From contig DAYL01000013.1 in assembly GCA_002508705.1 (NCBI GenBank), positions 45,759-109,758 on the forward strand: a DNA stretch of 64,000 nt. Reading direction: 5' to 3'. Source of the stretch: Methanoculleus sp. UBA374. Lineage in GTDB: Archaea > Halobacteriota > Methanomicrobia > Methanomicrobiales > Methanoculleaceae. This document shows positions 37,927 through 46,675 of the stretch, one piece after another. The translations under genes and the position numbers were made by a program. Each line of letters opens with the position of its first letter. Within the stretch, counting starts at the first letter, position 1. Under the pieces are notes generated by a model. The model was not told the DNA's origin and did not search any database. It saw only the letters and a list, made by a program, of their open reading frames with translations.

Positions 37927-39753
37927 TTATTGAACCTTGATCACCTGATTATCCCACAGAATGACTTCTTCCGGGGCCAGCATCCGACTTGGATCGATGG
38001 AATATAGCAGGTCTCCAAGATACCTGATCAGAAACTTCTTCTGTCCAAGAGAATATCCCTGCAACGCCTGACTTGCGAGAGGCATAATTATGGCCTTTAG
38101 GGCCTCGCCATGTAGGGGATATTCAACCGGTTCGGGGATATATGGGAGAATTATCGCCTGAACAAAAGGTCCATCGATATCGCTCGAAATTTCTTCCAGT
38201 TCTATACCCTCTGAAGTCTCCCTGATCTCTACCGGTGTTCTGTTCAAAACAGAGAGGAGGTCATACACCGTCTGGCGGATTTCGTGCCCCCGCACGTATC
38301 TCACATTCCCTCGTAGTGCACGACCACGAAGACTCTGGCAGGCCTTCTTGATATCGTCGATAAAATACATCAATCGGTCCATGTCCCTATTCGCCAGGGC
38401 TGGATTCCGTTTATCCAATAGTCTAAAGAAAGCCTTCCATATGGCATATCTTGGTCCATCATCAGGCGATGAGAAATATCCCTCAAGATCTTCTTCCCTG
38501 CGGTTGTATTGATCTATGGCCAACGCCTGGCGGAACGTAAAGAGATTTTTCACCTTATCGGCATTGAGAGAATAATCCGCAGAGATTCCCTTCATGGTCT
38601 CTATAAATTCTGGATAACTGATAACACCCTGGGGAAAGAGGTGTTCGATTCCTTTCCGCGTGAAGAGATAACATTCTGCGGGTTCGCGACGGGCGGCCCG
38701 CCCGAACCGCTGGACAAACGAATCAATGGTATATCCTTCCTCCATAAAGAGCAGCGAGATGGGATAGTCAAGGCCGACCTCGCTTTTATTTGTCGAAATC
38801 AGGATCGGCTTTGTTAAATTTGGCTTCTCTCCGATCTGATTTGTATCATAACCATTATCCTTTTCAGACAACGCATAGACCTCAGGACATTCCTGATACA
38901 ACCTGCGGAAGAATTGGTTGCTGTCCCGCACACTGTCAAAGATCAGGAGGATGGACGGTTCCCCACCTCTTACGCCCTTGAGAGCGGACTGCAGAACTTG
39001 TACAACCTCTGTAAAGTGGTCAAGGATCTTCCCTTGATAGAAAGAGACATCTGTCTTATACCGGATCTTGCTCCCTTCCACTGGATCGTCGTTCTTCATA
39101 GGTCTGGCGCGGACCTCGGCGACGGATGGAGGAAGCCGCTCCTCACCGATCCGAACGAGGTTCTGAAGGAGAGTGATGATCTCATCCTTTGGGGTAGCAG
39201 AGCTTAGGACAACCCTGTTGTAGCACCCGTTCTGAAAGAGTGCGATCTGCATCAGAATGCCGCTCACCTCAAATTCCTGATAGGCATGGAATTCATCGTA
39301 CACCACATAAGAGAACTGCCTGAACGCATCGAGAAGGTTCTCTTCCGGATTATTATACATCCGCCCGATTATTGCCTGGAAGATGTCAGGGTTTGTTAAA
39401 ATGATGTCATGCCGGGCGATGAATCCCCAGAGTTCATTGCTCCGTTCAGAGCCCTTTAGGTGCAGATCCTTTGATGATAATGTCGCAGCAGAGTATCCTC
39501 TCTTTCTGAAACGCTCCATCTGGCTTGCGATGAGGGCATTTGTTGGATAGAGGAGCAGGACCTTCTCCTCTTCTTTGAGAAGGTACTCAAAGCAGGAGGT
39601 CTTCCCGGCTCCAGTTGGGGCGACAAGATGGATAACATCCGCGTTCCCCTCCTGGATACACTCGATGAAATCCTGCTGGAATTGCCTGAGCCGCTGGGAA
39701 CCGTCTCCGCCGTCAGGACCGAGTGGGATATAGACTTCATCAACAGTCGTCAT
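37927..39753 (-). CDS. cas3: Cas3 helicase, type I-D form without HD nuclease domain
   Basis: A 608-residue superfamily 2 helicase. The Walker A motif APTGAGKT is at residues 45-52, the DEAD-box equivalent D153-E154-F155-H156, motif III SAT at 185-187 and motif VI-like QRFGRAAR further on. There is no N-terminal HD nuclease domain, in keeping with type I-D, where the HD domain is carried by Cas10d. It is recruited by the target-bound complex to unwind DNA. The ATG lies 2 bp after the csc1 stop codon. Length fits the helicase-only Cas3 of this subtype. Confidence 0.93.
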   Translation of the reverse strand: MTTVDEVYIPLGPDGGDGSQRLRQFQQDFIECIQEGNADVIHLVAPTGAGKTSCFEYLLKEEEKVLLLYPTNALIASQMERFRKRGYSAATLSSKDLHLKGSERSNELWGFIARHDIILTNPDIFQAIIGRMYNNPEENLLDAFRQFSYVVYDEFHAYQEFEVSGILMQIALFQNGCYNRVVLSSATPKDEIITLLQNLVRIGEERLPPSVAEVRARPMKNDDPVEGSKIRYKTDVSFYQGKILDHFTEVVQVLQSALKGVRGGEPSILLIFDSVRDSNQFFRRLYQECPEVYALSEKDNGYDTNQIGEKPNLTKPILISTNKSEVGLDYPISLLFMEEGYTIDSFVQRFGRAARREPAECYLFTRKGIEHLFPQGVISYPEFIETMKGISADYSLNADKVKNLFTFRQALAIDQYNRREEDLEGYFSSPDDGPRYAIWKAFFRLLDKRNPALANRDMDRLMYFIDDIKKACQSLRGRALRGNVRYVRGHEIRQTVYDLLSVLNRTPVEIRETSEGIELEEISSDIDGPFVQAIILPYIPEPVEYPLHGEALKAIIMPLASQALQGYSLGQKKFLIRYLGDLLYSIDPSRMLAPEEVILWDNQVIKVQ

Positions 39754-39755
39754 TG

Positions 39756-40487
39756 TCAGGCAGCCATGATCTGCGGAACGAGGACGTCTTCGACAAATTT
39801 TACATCGACATCAAGGAAGTGATGGTCCCGGTAATCGCTCCCGCGGACAAGGGTGCTTGCATGATTGTAAATATCGATAAGAGAGATAGCGCCCTCGTCG
39901 CCGTTCCGTCCCGAAGGGACCCCATAGACGTCGTGCAACATGAACAGGTTCAGACAGACCGTTTTGGGGTTGGCGGTCTTTTTTAATCGCACTTCTCCGC
40001 TCCGTCGGATTCCCATTGTCAGCAGGAGATCATCTGGCAGTGGTTCGCGAGACCACACGGTGAACAAGAACTTGCTTCCCGGTGCAAGGCCTATGTACCG
40101 CCTGACTTTGTTAAGCCCTACTTTTTTTCTTTTCAAATCTGGATCTAGGTCCATATCTTTTAGATTTTTGAATTCATCTTTTGCAATAATGGTCATGTTT
40201 CGCTCTGAAAGATATTCGGTACTTTTGAATGTCTCTTCAGTATAGACTAGATTCAAAGGGACACCATCGGTTACAAAGAGTTCCGTAGACGCCAGTTCTT
40301 CATACTGGTGTTGATATGCCTCTTTCCCGTAGAGAAAATATCGCTTTTTGAGGAGACCTAATGAATATCCGAGTGCGTACGACAGAGCCGTGCTACTCAG
40401 GATATCACCGGTTCGGATTAATGTACCTTCACTCGCCGCATAAAAGAGGGGGGAGTGGAGTTCTGCAACATAGGTCGTCGTTTCCAT
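39756..40487 (-). CDS. csc1: Type I-D Cascade subunit Csc1 (Cas5d-type)
   Basis: A 243-residue Cas5-group RAMP protein. The start reads METTTYVAELHSPLFYAASEG, followed by the ISSTALSYALGYSLG-like segment typical of Csc1 (here DILSSTALSYALG). I chose the ATG at 40487, preceded by GGTGA, over the ATG at 40493. In the I-D effector it caps the 5' handle of crRNA and contacts the large subunit. It lies 32 bp after the csc2 stop and 2 bp before cas3. The subtype call rests on the combination of csc1, csc2 and csc3. Confidence 0.88.
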   Translation of the reverse strand: METTTYVAELHSPLFYAASEGTLIRTGDILSSTALSYALGYSLGLLKKRYFLYGKEAYQHQYEELASTELFVTDGVPLNLVYTEETFKSTEYLSERNMTIIAKDEFKNLKDMDLDPDLKRKKVGLNKVRRYIGLAPGSKFLFTVWSREPLPDDLLLTMGIRRSGEVRLKKTANPKTVCLNLFMLHDVYGVPSGRNGDEGAISLIDIYNHASTLVRGSDYRDHHFLDVDVKFVEDVLVPQIMAA

Positions 40488-40519
40488 GATCATTCACCGG
40501 ATCAGAGAATTGTTCGCCC

Positions 40520-41584
40520 TCACGCAGCCTTTTTAGGCTCCGCTGTTTTTTTCTCTTTAGTTTTCTTCTCCTTCTCCACTGTTTTCAGCCCCTCCTCCCT
40601 GAGAATTACGAGGGCTTCCCTTAACACATTCGAACTGGCCGCTTCTTTTCGTTCGCAGACATTGATCGCGTTAGTAAGCCACTCCGGAAATTTGTTGAAA
40701 GCAATGTTTTCAGACACTTCCTTGAATCCTTCCTTGACAAAGACATCCCAATCTGCCCTTTTATGCTCCATAATATAGGAGGCCAATATGGCCTTAATAT
40801 CGTCCACAGAAAGGTTCTCTGCATCTGAAGGAATGTGATCCAGGATCATCTCTCCGCAACTCAACGATGAGTCGGAAGGGGATTGAATGCATCCGATGAT
40901 TTCATTCCTGATATTTCGGCCGGTACGCGTTTCACGTGCGCCATACCGGCTGGTGTTCAGGATGTTGTGGAGGAGGTACAGAAACATCTCCTTTGTCCCT
41001 GCTTCAAGGGTAACGAAATGCACGAAGTGTGTACCTGGTTGGACTTTCGTAGGACTGAACAGGGCTTCTGACTGGCCTCCTTCCGCATTACGCATTGTGC
41101 CGCTCTCATAAAGGGCGTTATGTACCTCTTTGTTCATGAGATCGTACCGCTCAAGACTGTAAGTATATCCTTCAATGACTCGGCTCTTCTGGGAATATGT
41201 TGCCCGCGACACAGTCCCGGCAAGACCATAGGTCAGCATGTCGGCAGTCTGAGATTTTTCCAGATCTGAAAGCGGTTCATTGTAGGTGTACTCCGGGGTG
41301 ATGATGTCTCCATCATCATCCAACTCACGGCACAGATTCAGGCCGGTAAGGCGCTCTTTGCTTACGAACTTCTCTCCGTTGACCTGTGCGTGCAGAACCC
41401 CGGAGAACTCTTGGGTCTCTGCCCGTTCAAGATCTGAATTCCTGAAAAGGGTGGGATCAGTTACTGTCCGTAGTACGATCAATGTAGTCGTTGGCCGTGC
41501 ACGACGATAGATCTCGTAGTTCCCAACAAACCCTACATCGGGGATAGATTCTTTCAGTTCATTCCAGTTCATATCATTTGCCAT
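40520..41584 (-). CDS. csc2: Type I-D Cascade backbone subunit Csc2 (Cas7)
   Basis: A 354-residue Cas7-group backbone protein of type I-D. It opens with SIPDVGFVGNYEIYRRARPTTT and has the family segment KERLTGLNLCRELDDDGDIITPEYTYNEP, the thumb-like region and THFVHFVTLEAGTKEMFLYLLHNIL. Several copies would wrap the crRNA spacer. The C-terminus is a lysine-rich tail (VEKEKKTKEKKTAEPKKAA), which may be disordered. Two starts are possible, 41593 and 41584; the latter has an AGGAAGG site at better spacing. The start overlaps or abuts the cas10d stop, showing coupled translation. Confidence 0.9.
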   Translation of the reverse strand: MANDMNWNELKESIPDVGFVGNYEIYRRARPTTTLIVLRTVTDPTLFRNSDLERAETQEFSGVLHAQVNGEKFVSKERLTGLNLCRELDDDGDIITPEYTYNEPLSDLEKSQTADMLTYGLAGTVSRATYSQKSRVIEGYTYSLERYDLMNKEVHNALYESGTMRNAEGGQSEALFSPTKVQPGTHFVHFVTLEAGTKEMFLYLLHNILNTSRYGARETRTGRNIRNEIIGCIQSPSDSSLSCGEMILDHIPSDAENLSVDDIKAILASYIMEHKRADWDVFVKEGFKEVSENIAFNKFPEWLTNAINVCERKEAASSNVLREALVILREEGLKTVEKEKKTKEKKTAEPKKAA

Positions 41585-41585
41585 T

Positions 41586-41984
41586 TTACTCATCCTTCCT
41601 TGTCACGAGAATATACTCAAATTCATAGAGATCTGTGAGGGAGTTCTCCCATGTTACGATACCATTCGCACTCCAGAGTTTCTTATTTTTCAGGTAATCA
41701 GAAACACTGCTGACAAAATCCAAGCATTCTGCAGGGATATCCTTCCCCTGCTTTTTGCTGTACTGCTCACGGAGTACATCTTTCATGACCTCTGCAGACG
41801 CGAACCGCACCGTTTCGTCGTCGGAGAATCCCTGTGCAAGAGCATTCATCAGCGATTCAAGGGTTGTGCGGAAGATCTTCACTTTTTTGTGCGTCCCGCC
41901 AAAGCGGTGCGTGCCAAAGAGTGCTGCTCCTTTCTGTGCAATTTCTTTCATTTCCATATCATCATCTCGGAACAATGCATTCAA
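41586..41984 (-). CDS. cas11d: Candidate internal Cas11d small subunit within cas10d
   Basis: In type I-D systems studied elsewhere, the small subunit Cas11d is translated from inside cas10d. Here codon 714 of cas10d is TTG (41984-41982), in frame, preceded by GGAG at 41993-41990 with a 5-nt gap (GGAGATGAG-TTG), which closely resembles the archaeal Shine-Dalgarno sequence. The product would have 132 residues, the usual size. It begins LNALFRDDDMEMKE and is mostly helical by eye. A second candidate start is the ATG at 41957 (123 residues) without such a good site. This is an inference; it needs a protein or ribosome map. Confidence 0.5.
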   Translation of the reverse strand: MNALFRDDDMEMKEIAQKGAALFGTHRFGGTHKKVKIFRTTLESLMNALAQGFSDDETVRFASAEVMKDVLREQYSKKQGKDIPAECLDFVSSVSDYLKNKKLWSANGIVTWENSLTDLYEFEYILVTRKDE

Positions 41985-44123
41985 CTCATCTCCGTGGGAA
42001 ACGACCCACGATTCGAAATTTTCAACTTGTTTTTTTGCAAATGGGATTACAGAAATCGGTTTGAACTCCTGGACCTGGTACAGTCCTTTAAGTGGATTAA
42101 GGCGATTGATGAGATCCAGTTGTGCGTTTCTCAATCTGGCCTCTGAGAACGATGTAATTTTGTCAAGTTCGAGCGTCTTTTCAAGCCGGGTCGGCATTTC
42201 GTTGTAGAATACACATTTCTGCATCTTGACTGTCGAATAGGGAGCGGTCACGACACACCGGCATCCGGCAGCGGTGCACATCTTCAGTGCCGTATGGATG
42301 GCTCGTGTTCTCCATGTAGTTTTGCTTGCACGGTCAGGCTTTTTGCTCCTTTTTTTAGGGACCCGAATTGCCATCGGCTTGATGTGGAAGGGTGTTCGGA
42401 AGTCACCGAGAGTGAAACTTATCCCCCACTTATCAGGTTTAGTCGTACTTGCATGGATGGCGACACGAGAGAGCGGAGCTCGAAAGGCGTCGAGATTGGC
42501 AAACGTGTAGTCGAAGTAAAAGTAAAAGAACAACAGATCTTCCTGGGTATTGCACGAACTCTTTTCGACCAACTGGTTTAGCAATAGGAATTCAATCTGG
42601 CATATGTCACAGTACCGTTTGTATTGATCCTGGAGGGTTGTACTCTTGGTAAATCCTCCAGACTGAATGAAATGAGTTCCAGGCTTGTAATCCCGGTGTG
42701 CTGGTGCTCCGCACATGAAACAAACGTCTGTCCCTCCCTCTGGAGATGGTAGATCCAGACAGGCCAGTTCATCATTATTCAGGAATTGGATTGTCTGAAT
42801 TAAGGGATCAAGGACAGAACACTCTTGACTTAACAGAGCTTGCAGGATTTTTGTGACTACGGGATGTAATTGCAAAAGTTCGTCCTTCAATTCATCAGAA
42901 CGCTGTATAATTTCATGAACAGAGTATGCCTTGCATTTCTGTCCGCCTATGCCAATTGTATCTGCAAAATGCTGTCGGATATTGCCTATCTTTCTAAGTG
43001 CAAGGAGTGAGTGTTGGTCAGTGAATTCAGATTCTATTTTGGGGAAAGATGTCCAGTCACTCCCACGCTTGTCACTGTAAATAAAATACGAAAGACAGGC
43101 AATCGCTTCCTGCATGCGGGTGTCTGTAGGATAGGTTGTTTTACCAAGAGCACTTAAAAGACCAGATTCTGTTCTTTCACGAACAGAATTCAGAAATAAT
43201 TTATAACGAGTGTCTCCATCAAGAGGTATTGACATAAGCGGCGCAATATTGAATTTCCGATCGGAGATATCGGGCTTAGGTTCAATATTCTGGATTAACT
43301 CTTCCTCAATCAGGGACTTGAGCGCATGCAGATCAAGGGTGACTTGCTCTGGAGCAAGATACAAAATCCCATGTGGTGAGAGAAGAAGCGGGATGCCGCC
43401 GCCATCAGTAATTGCTCTCTTTACACTCCGGTAGATGATCTGGGAGAAAAGCTGTTGCGGGATGTCTGGGAGAACAATATGATGTGCGTCAAATCCTTGT
43501 GTTGATAATTTTTTGCAAATTTCTGGGAGGGAATATTCTGTTTTCCCCCAACTGGCAACTTTATCCCCGATCTTTACGAAAGGTAGGAGTTTTCCAAACT
43601 TTGGACGACTATATCTTGACTCATGGTCTGCCTCGTCTGATTCCTGTGCATGCTGGACGAGGAATACAATGTCATCGAGATATTTGTTCCACTCTGGGAA
43701 ATAGTGCTTGAGCTGAAACGGATCGGTCTCAAAATATTTTTCGATCAGGGAACGGTAGTTCCCATTTATCTTCGCCCCAGATTTCTCATTCCAGAATTTC
43801 TGAACGTCGTGGAGTGTCAGGGCGATACAGAGCATTTTTACATTGAACGTTTTGATGGAATGGTGGTTGACCTGCTGCTGATTATAGAGGTACAACGTCG
43901 CCCCAGTTAAGACCGCAGTAATGACATGTGCCGGAAAACTGACGCCCCGAATATATTTTGCATCAAATTGAGCTGATTCTCGGAATAAGTCTGAAACAAC
44001 TGTTGATATGTAGTCGGTTAGGTAAGGTCTAATGGCCTCATATACATCTGGAGTTTCCTGTATCAGCCGTTCAAGTTCTTCATCTGTTTGAGGAAGTATC
44101 TCAATGATTTTATCGTCTTCCAT
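41586..44123 (-). CDS. cas10d: Type I-D large subunit Cas10d (Csc3) with N-terminal HD nuclease
   Basis: An 845-residue large subunit. The N-terminal third carries an HD-nuclease pattern: H66 (FPAHVITA), H105-D106 (ALTLHDVQKF), H158 (VQHAQ) and D187 (KIGDKVAS). A zinc-finger-like pair, C468/C471 (VCFMCGAP) and C505/C508 (RYCDICQI), follows in the middle. No GGDD polymerase motif is visible, as expected of Cas10d compared with Cas10. It recognises the PAM and supplies the nuclease missing from the Cas3 encoded downstream. The gene overlaps cas6 by 14 bp. Its 3' part probably also encodes Cas11d from an internal start (see separate entry). Confidence 0.92.
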   Translation of the reverse strand: MEDDKIIEILPQTDEELERLIQETPDVYEAIRPYLTDYISTVVSDLFRESAQFDAKYIRGVSFPAHVITAVLTGATLYLYNQQQVNHHSIKTFNVKMLCIALTLHDVQKFWNEKSGAKINGNYRSLIEKYFETDPFQLKHYFPEWNKYLDDIVFLVQHAQESDEADHESRYSRPKFGKLLPFVKIGDKVASWGKTEYSLPEICKKLSTQGFDAHHIVLPDIPQQLFSQIIYRSVKRAITDGGGIPLLLSPHGILYLAPEQVTLDLHALKSLIEEELIQNIEPKPDISDRKFNIAPLMSIPLDGDTRYKLFLNSVRERTESGLLSALGKTTYPTDTRMQEAIACLSYFIYSDKRGSDWTSFPKIESEFTDQHSLLALRKIGNIRQHFADTIGIGGQKCKAYSVHEIIQRSDELKDELLQLHPVVTKILQALLSQECSVLDPLIQTIQFLNNDELACLDLPSPEGGTDVCFMCGAPAHRDYKPGTHFIQSGGFTKSTTLQDQYKRYCDICQIEFLLLNQLVEKSSCNTQEDLLFFYFYFDYTFANLDAFRAPLSRVAIHASTTKPDKWGISFTLGDFRTPFHIKPMAIRVPKKRSKKPDRASKTTWRTRAIHTALKMCTAAGCRCVVTAPYSTVKMQKCVFYNEMPTRLEKTLELDKITSFSEARLRNAQLDLINRLNPLKGLYQVQEFKPISVIPFAKKQVENFESWVVSHGDELNALFRDDDMEMKEIAQKGAALFGTHRFGGTHKKVKIFRTTLESLMNALAQGFSDDETVRFASAEVMKDVLREQYSKKQGKDIPAECLDFVSSVSDYLKNKKLWSANGIVTWENSLTDLYEFEYILVTRKDE

Positions 44124-44970
44124 TGTTTCCCTCTTTAATCATGGTACTAACCTGACCACATCCCCGTGCAACACTACTCCCCACTCCGCTGAAAGGTGCA
44201 AACAATGAAAGAAGAGTGACGGCATTTCTGAACGCGGCGGGGGCGTCAGGTGTAACCAGATACTTACAATCACAGATAAAGCCCTGTTTGAAGATTGGGC
44301 GCGGGTGATCTCTCTTGATATCATGCACCGTATTTACGAGGACACTGTAGGTCTGATAGGATTCGGGTTCTGGTTTCTCTATGAGATACCTTCCAAAATC
44401 ATCCTGATCAATTCCCATCTGCAGCCCTTCAAGGCAGACTTGGTTCCATTTCGAGAGAAGGGAGTGAAACACCGCACCTCGGTGCGGAAACATCTCTGTA
44501 ACTCTACTATTCCTAAATTGAATGCATGTAGGGGTCAGAAATCTGAACGCCAGTACGGGACATTTGTACTTCGTAACTTCGGCAAACATCCCAGGATAAG
44601 TCAGGGATCTTTTTTCTACCTTCTCGATGAGGAGTGATCCCTGATCAAGTGATATTGCTGTGTCCGGTCGGAAGAGTGACAGAATCAGGGACTCATAAAT
44701 CTCTTCTTCTCGGGGATCACTGATTCCTATCCGAATTTTGTAGGATGCATTTGGGCTGAGACGTTTATGTCCTGACCTGCGCCCCCCTGAAAAATCTCCA
44801 ATCAACCCACTCACCGATATTGAGTGCAATGGCGTTTCGTGGATGTGAAGGCTGATCTTTTCATCTGTATTCTGGATAAAGGACAGAATTGAAGAGTATA
44901 TCTGATATCCATCACTATGTGGAACTTCGAATCCATTCTCTGGCCGCACGGTGATGGAGATCTGATGCAT
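44110..44970 (-). CDS. cas6: CRISPR pre-crRNA endoribonuclease Cas6
   Basis: A 286-residue RAMP endonuclease, the first gene of the cas operon. The C-terminus holds the glycine-rich loop PFSGVGSSVARGCGQVST of Cas6 proteins, and a two-ferredoxin-fold layout fits the length. It should cut the long leftward transcript of the array 8 nt before each spacer, at the base of the CCC-GATA-GGG hairpin. A TATA box GTTTATATAA (minus strand, 45000-44991) lies about 24 nt before the ATG at 44970, so the transcript is probably leaderless. The gene overlaps cas10d by 14 bp. Confidence 0.92.
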   Translation of the reverse strand: MHQISITVRPENGFEVPHSDGYQIYSSILSFIQNTDEKISLHIHETPLHSISVSGLIGDFSGGRRSGHKRLSPNASYKIRIGISDPREEEIYESLILSLFRPDTAISLDQGSLLIEKVEKRSLTYPGMFAEVTKYKCPVLAFRFLTPTCIQFRNSRVTEMFPHRGAVFHSLLSKWNQVCLEGLQMGIDQDDFGRYLIEKPEPESYQTYSVLVNTVHDIKRDHPRPIFKQGFICDCKYLVTPDAPAAFRNAVTLLSLFAPFSGVGSSVARGCGQVSTMIKEGNNGRR

Positions 44971-45100
44971 AATCTACCATTTATGTCGAATTATATAAAC
45001 ATTTTGACGTTTTTCATGTCGATTTTTTCAAAAATACGGATTTTAATTTGTTGATTTTCATCACTATGCATATATATGAATGTGATTGAATTCTCTTTTA
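44971..45100. promoter_or_regulatory. Divergent cas/csa3 promoter region with paired ATGTCGA motifs
   Basis: This AT-rich 130-bp gap holds two outward promoters. For cas6 the TATA box is GTTTATATAA (45000-44991, minus strand). For csa3 it is CATATATATG at about 45068-45077, roughly 25 nt before the ATG at 45101. Two identical plus-strand heptamers ATGTCGA at 44983-44989 and 45016-45022 are 33 bp apart, about three helical turns, and flank the cas TATA box. They are good candidates for a regulator site, the obvious regulator being Csa3 encoded next door. Confidence 0.5.
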
Positions 45101-45778
45101 ATGAAAACATATCTCTCCCCACTTGGGTTTGACACGTCTCATCTCATCTCATTGATCGCCAGATGGGGTATTGAAGAGGGAGACCGAATCTGTCTGATTA
45201 GACCGGAATATGGTGAAGATGTGCGGGCCGAGCGAGCCATTGATGATGTCAGGGTGATGGGCCAGAAGATCAGCAGCGATATCAGAGTAGATGTCCTTAA
45301 AATTGCCACTCGAAGTATTGAGGAGATGACCTTAACGCTCATGGATGAAATTTGTACATCGACGCCTCCGGCCCTACCGGAGGGGTATCTGATAGTAAAT
45401 CTCTCTGGCGGTCCACGTGAAGTACTTGTCGCACTCACCACCGCTACACTTATGCTCTCGTCACGCATTCGTCAGTGTGCAATTTACTCGGATATTACGC
45501 GGGAAATTGAAACATTCATGCCACCGCGCCTTCCCGTTTTGCTCGATGAAAGAACCCTCCAGACATTGGCCGATGTCGCCATGCACAACCCAACATCTAT
45601 TTCTGAAATTGCTGAGAGAATTCACGTTTCTGAGAGCACGGCATCACGGGTTTGTGCGAAGCTTGTGTCTATGAATATGATCGAAGTGCAACAAATTAAG
45701 AGAACTAAAGTTATAACACTCCTATTTGGCGGGAAAATTATGCTCAAAGTTGGAGGAGTAGAGCCTTTGCCTCTCTAA
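45101..45778 (+). CDS. csa3: CARF-HTH CRISPR regulator Csa3
   Basis: A 225-residue transcription factor. The N-terminal part (about 1-140) is a CARF-like Rossmann domain: MKTYLSPLGFDTSHLISLI, then DRICLIRPEYGEDVRAERAIDDV, and the glycine motif LIVNLSGGPREVLVAL, where cyclic oligoadenylate would bind in this family. The C-terminal part is a winged helix: DERTLQTLADVAMHNPTSISEIAERIHVS, then a recognition helix STASRVCAKLVSMNMIEV (written here in parts). The ATG at 45101 is placed for a leaderless transcript. It is divergent from the cas operon, so it may sense infection and control cas or adaptation genes. Confidence 0.9.
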   Translation: MKTYLSPLGFDTSHLISLIARWGIEEGDRICLIRPEYGEDVRAERAIDDVRVMGQKISSDIRVDVLKIATRSIEEMTLTLMDEICTSTPPALPEGYLIVNLSGGPREVLVALTTATLMLSSRIRQCAIYSDITREIETFMPPRLPVLLDERTLQTLADVAMHNPTSISEIAERIHVSESTASRVCAKLVSMNMIEVQQIKRTKVITLLFGGKIMLKVGGVEPLPL

Positions 45779-46533
45779 ATCGTACTGGTATCCGCAACAC
45801 ACTCCTCTTGGCTCGATGCTGGTAGACCACATACGATTGGGAGAGAAGTGATGCTCTCAGTGATCGTCGTGCCAAAGTAACTGATCTCCAGACACAGTTC
45901 CAGTAACTTGGAATCCGGTCGTCCTTCAACTTGCAGATCCCTGGGGGATGTGGCGGGCAGATGTGAAAGCCCGAGCACTTTCTGCGGGAATTTGATCGTG
46001 AACAACTTCTATCCCACCATGGTCGCAGTCTTCAGGGTGGAGACTGCCCTTTGTCATCTCTTTGCCTCACTGATCTCGCCGTTGATCACACCACATGGTT
46101 ACAGGTGCGATGGCTGTGAAGTTTGACCCAATACTCGAATGCCCGCTCTCATACGCTTTTCTGAAAAGGGTGGAGAGGGTGTCATGACTTGATCCGATTG
46201 GGAGAGCATACCCCGGTTTCTGTCAGTTTGTGGCTGTGGAAAAATGACACCTACATACGGGTTTGAGACATGAGGGTATTTCTCCTTCAAGGCTCTTCAG
46301 GCCGTTTGACGGGCCACGAAGTTGAGATCTCTGTCATTGTCAGCCGCCCTTGAGGATTCCCTCTGCGTCATATGCTGGAGTACCCCCTATGCAGAGAGCC
46401 CATCCTCTAGGTGTTTGACGGGGAGACAGATCGGCCTGTTCACCCGGATGGTGATGCCGCGCGCGGTCTGTTGTCCTGTGGTGAGGGGGCGCCGCCTTCG
46501 GTGAGGCACCCCTCAGTGGGGAGGGTGGTTGAC
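45779..46533 (+). mobile_element. Gene-poor relic stretch ending in an IS605-like right-end sequence
   Basis: About 750 bp between csa3 and tRNA-Ser with no supportable gene; only short frames occur on both strands. The stretch ends with a small hairpin CCCC-TCAGT-GGGG (46509-46521) followed by GGGTGGTTGAC, ending at 46533. This is the same arrangement as the better preserved right end at 9271-9298. I read it as the worn right end of a TnpB-type IS200/IS605 element. The strand given follows that right end. Just downstream, CCCCTTAAGGGG at 46577-46588 is a 12-bp palindrome of unknown role. The remaining sequence I could not identify. Confidence 0.3.
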
Positions 46534-46675
46534 GGAGTGGTGCGCAGACCAGTTTTGGTCGGACAAGAACTGTGGTCCCCTTAAGGGGAGGTAAAGCGGC
46601 TGAACCTACGATACGGATTAGGAATCACGGAATTTAACGGTTTAAGAAAAGAATCGAGATGTTTCGTTTAAAACG

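Noticed and set aside
41586..44123. A type III Cas10 with cyclic oligoadenylate synthesis
   Set aside because: No GGDD motif is visible and no csm or cmr genes are present. Where the signal for Csa3 would come from therefore remains open.
36038..44970. Type I-A or I-B assignment of the cas operon, suggested by csa3 and the repeat
   Set aside because: The csc1 and csc2 type proteins, the large subunit with an HD domain and the Cas3 without one fit type I-D only.
45775..46290. Short minus-strand frames between csa3 and tRNA-Ser as a transposase
   Set aside because: I could not find a DDE or HUH motif, and the frames are short and overlapping; left as unassigned.
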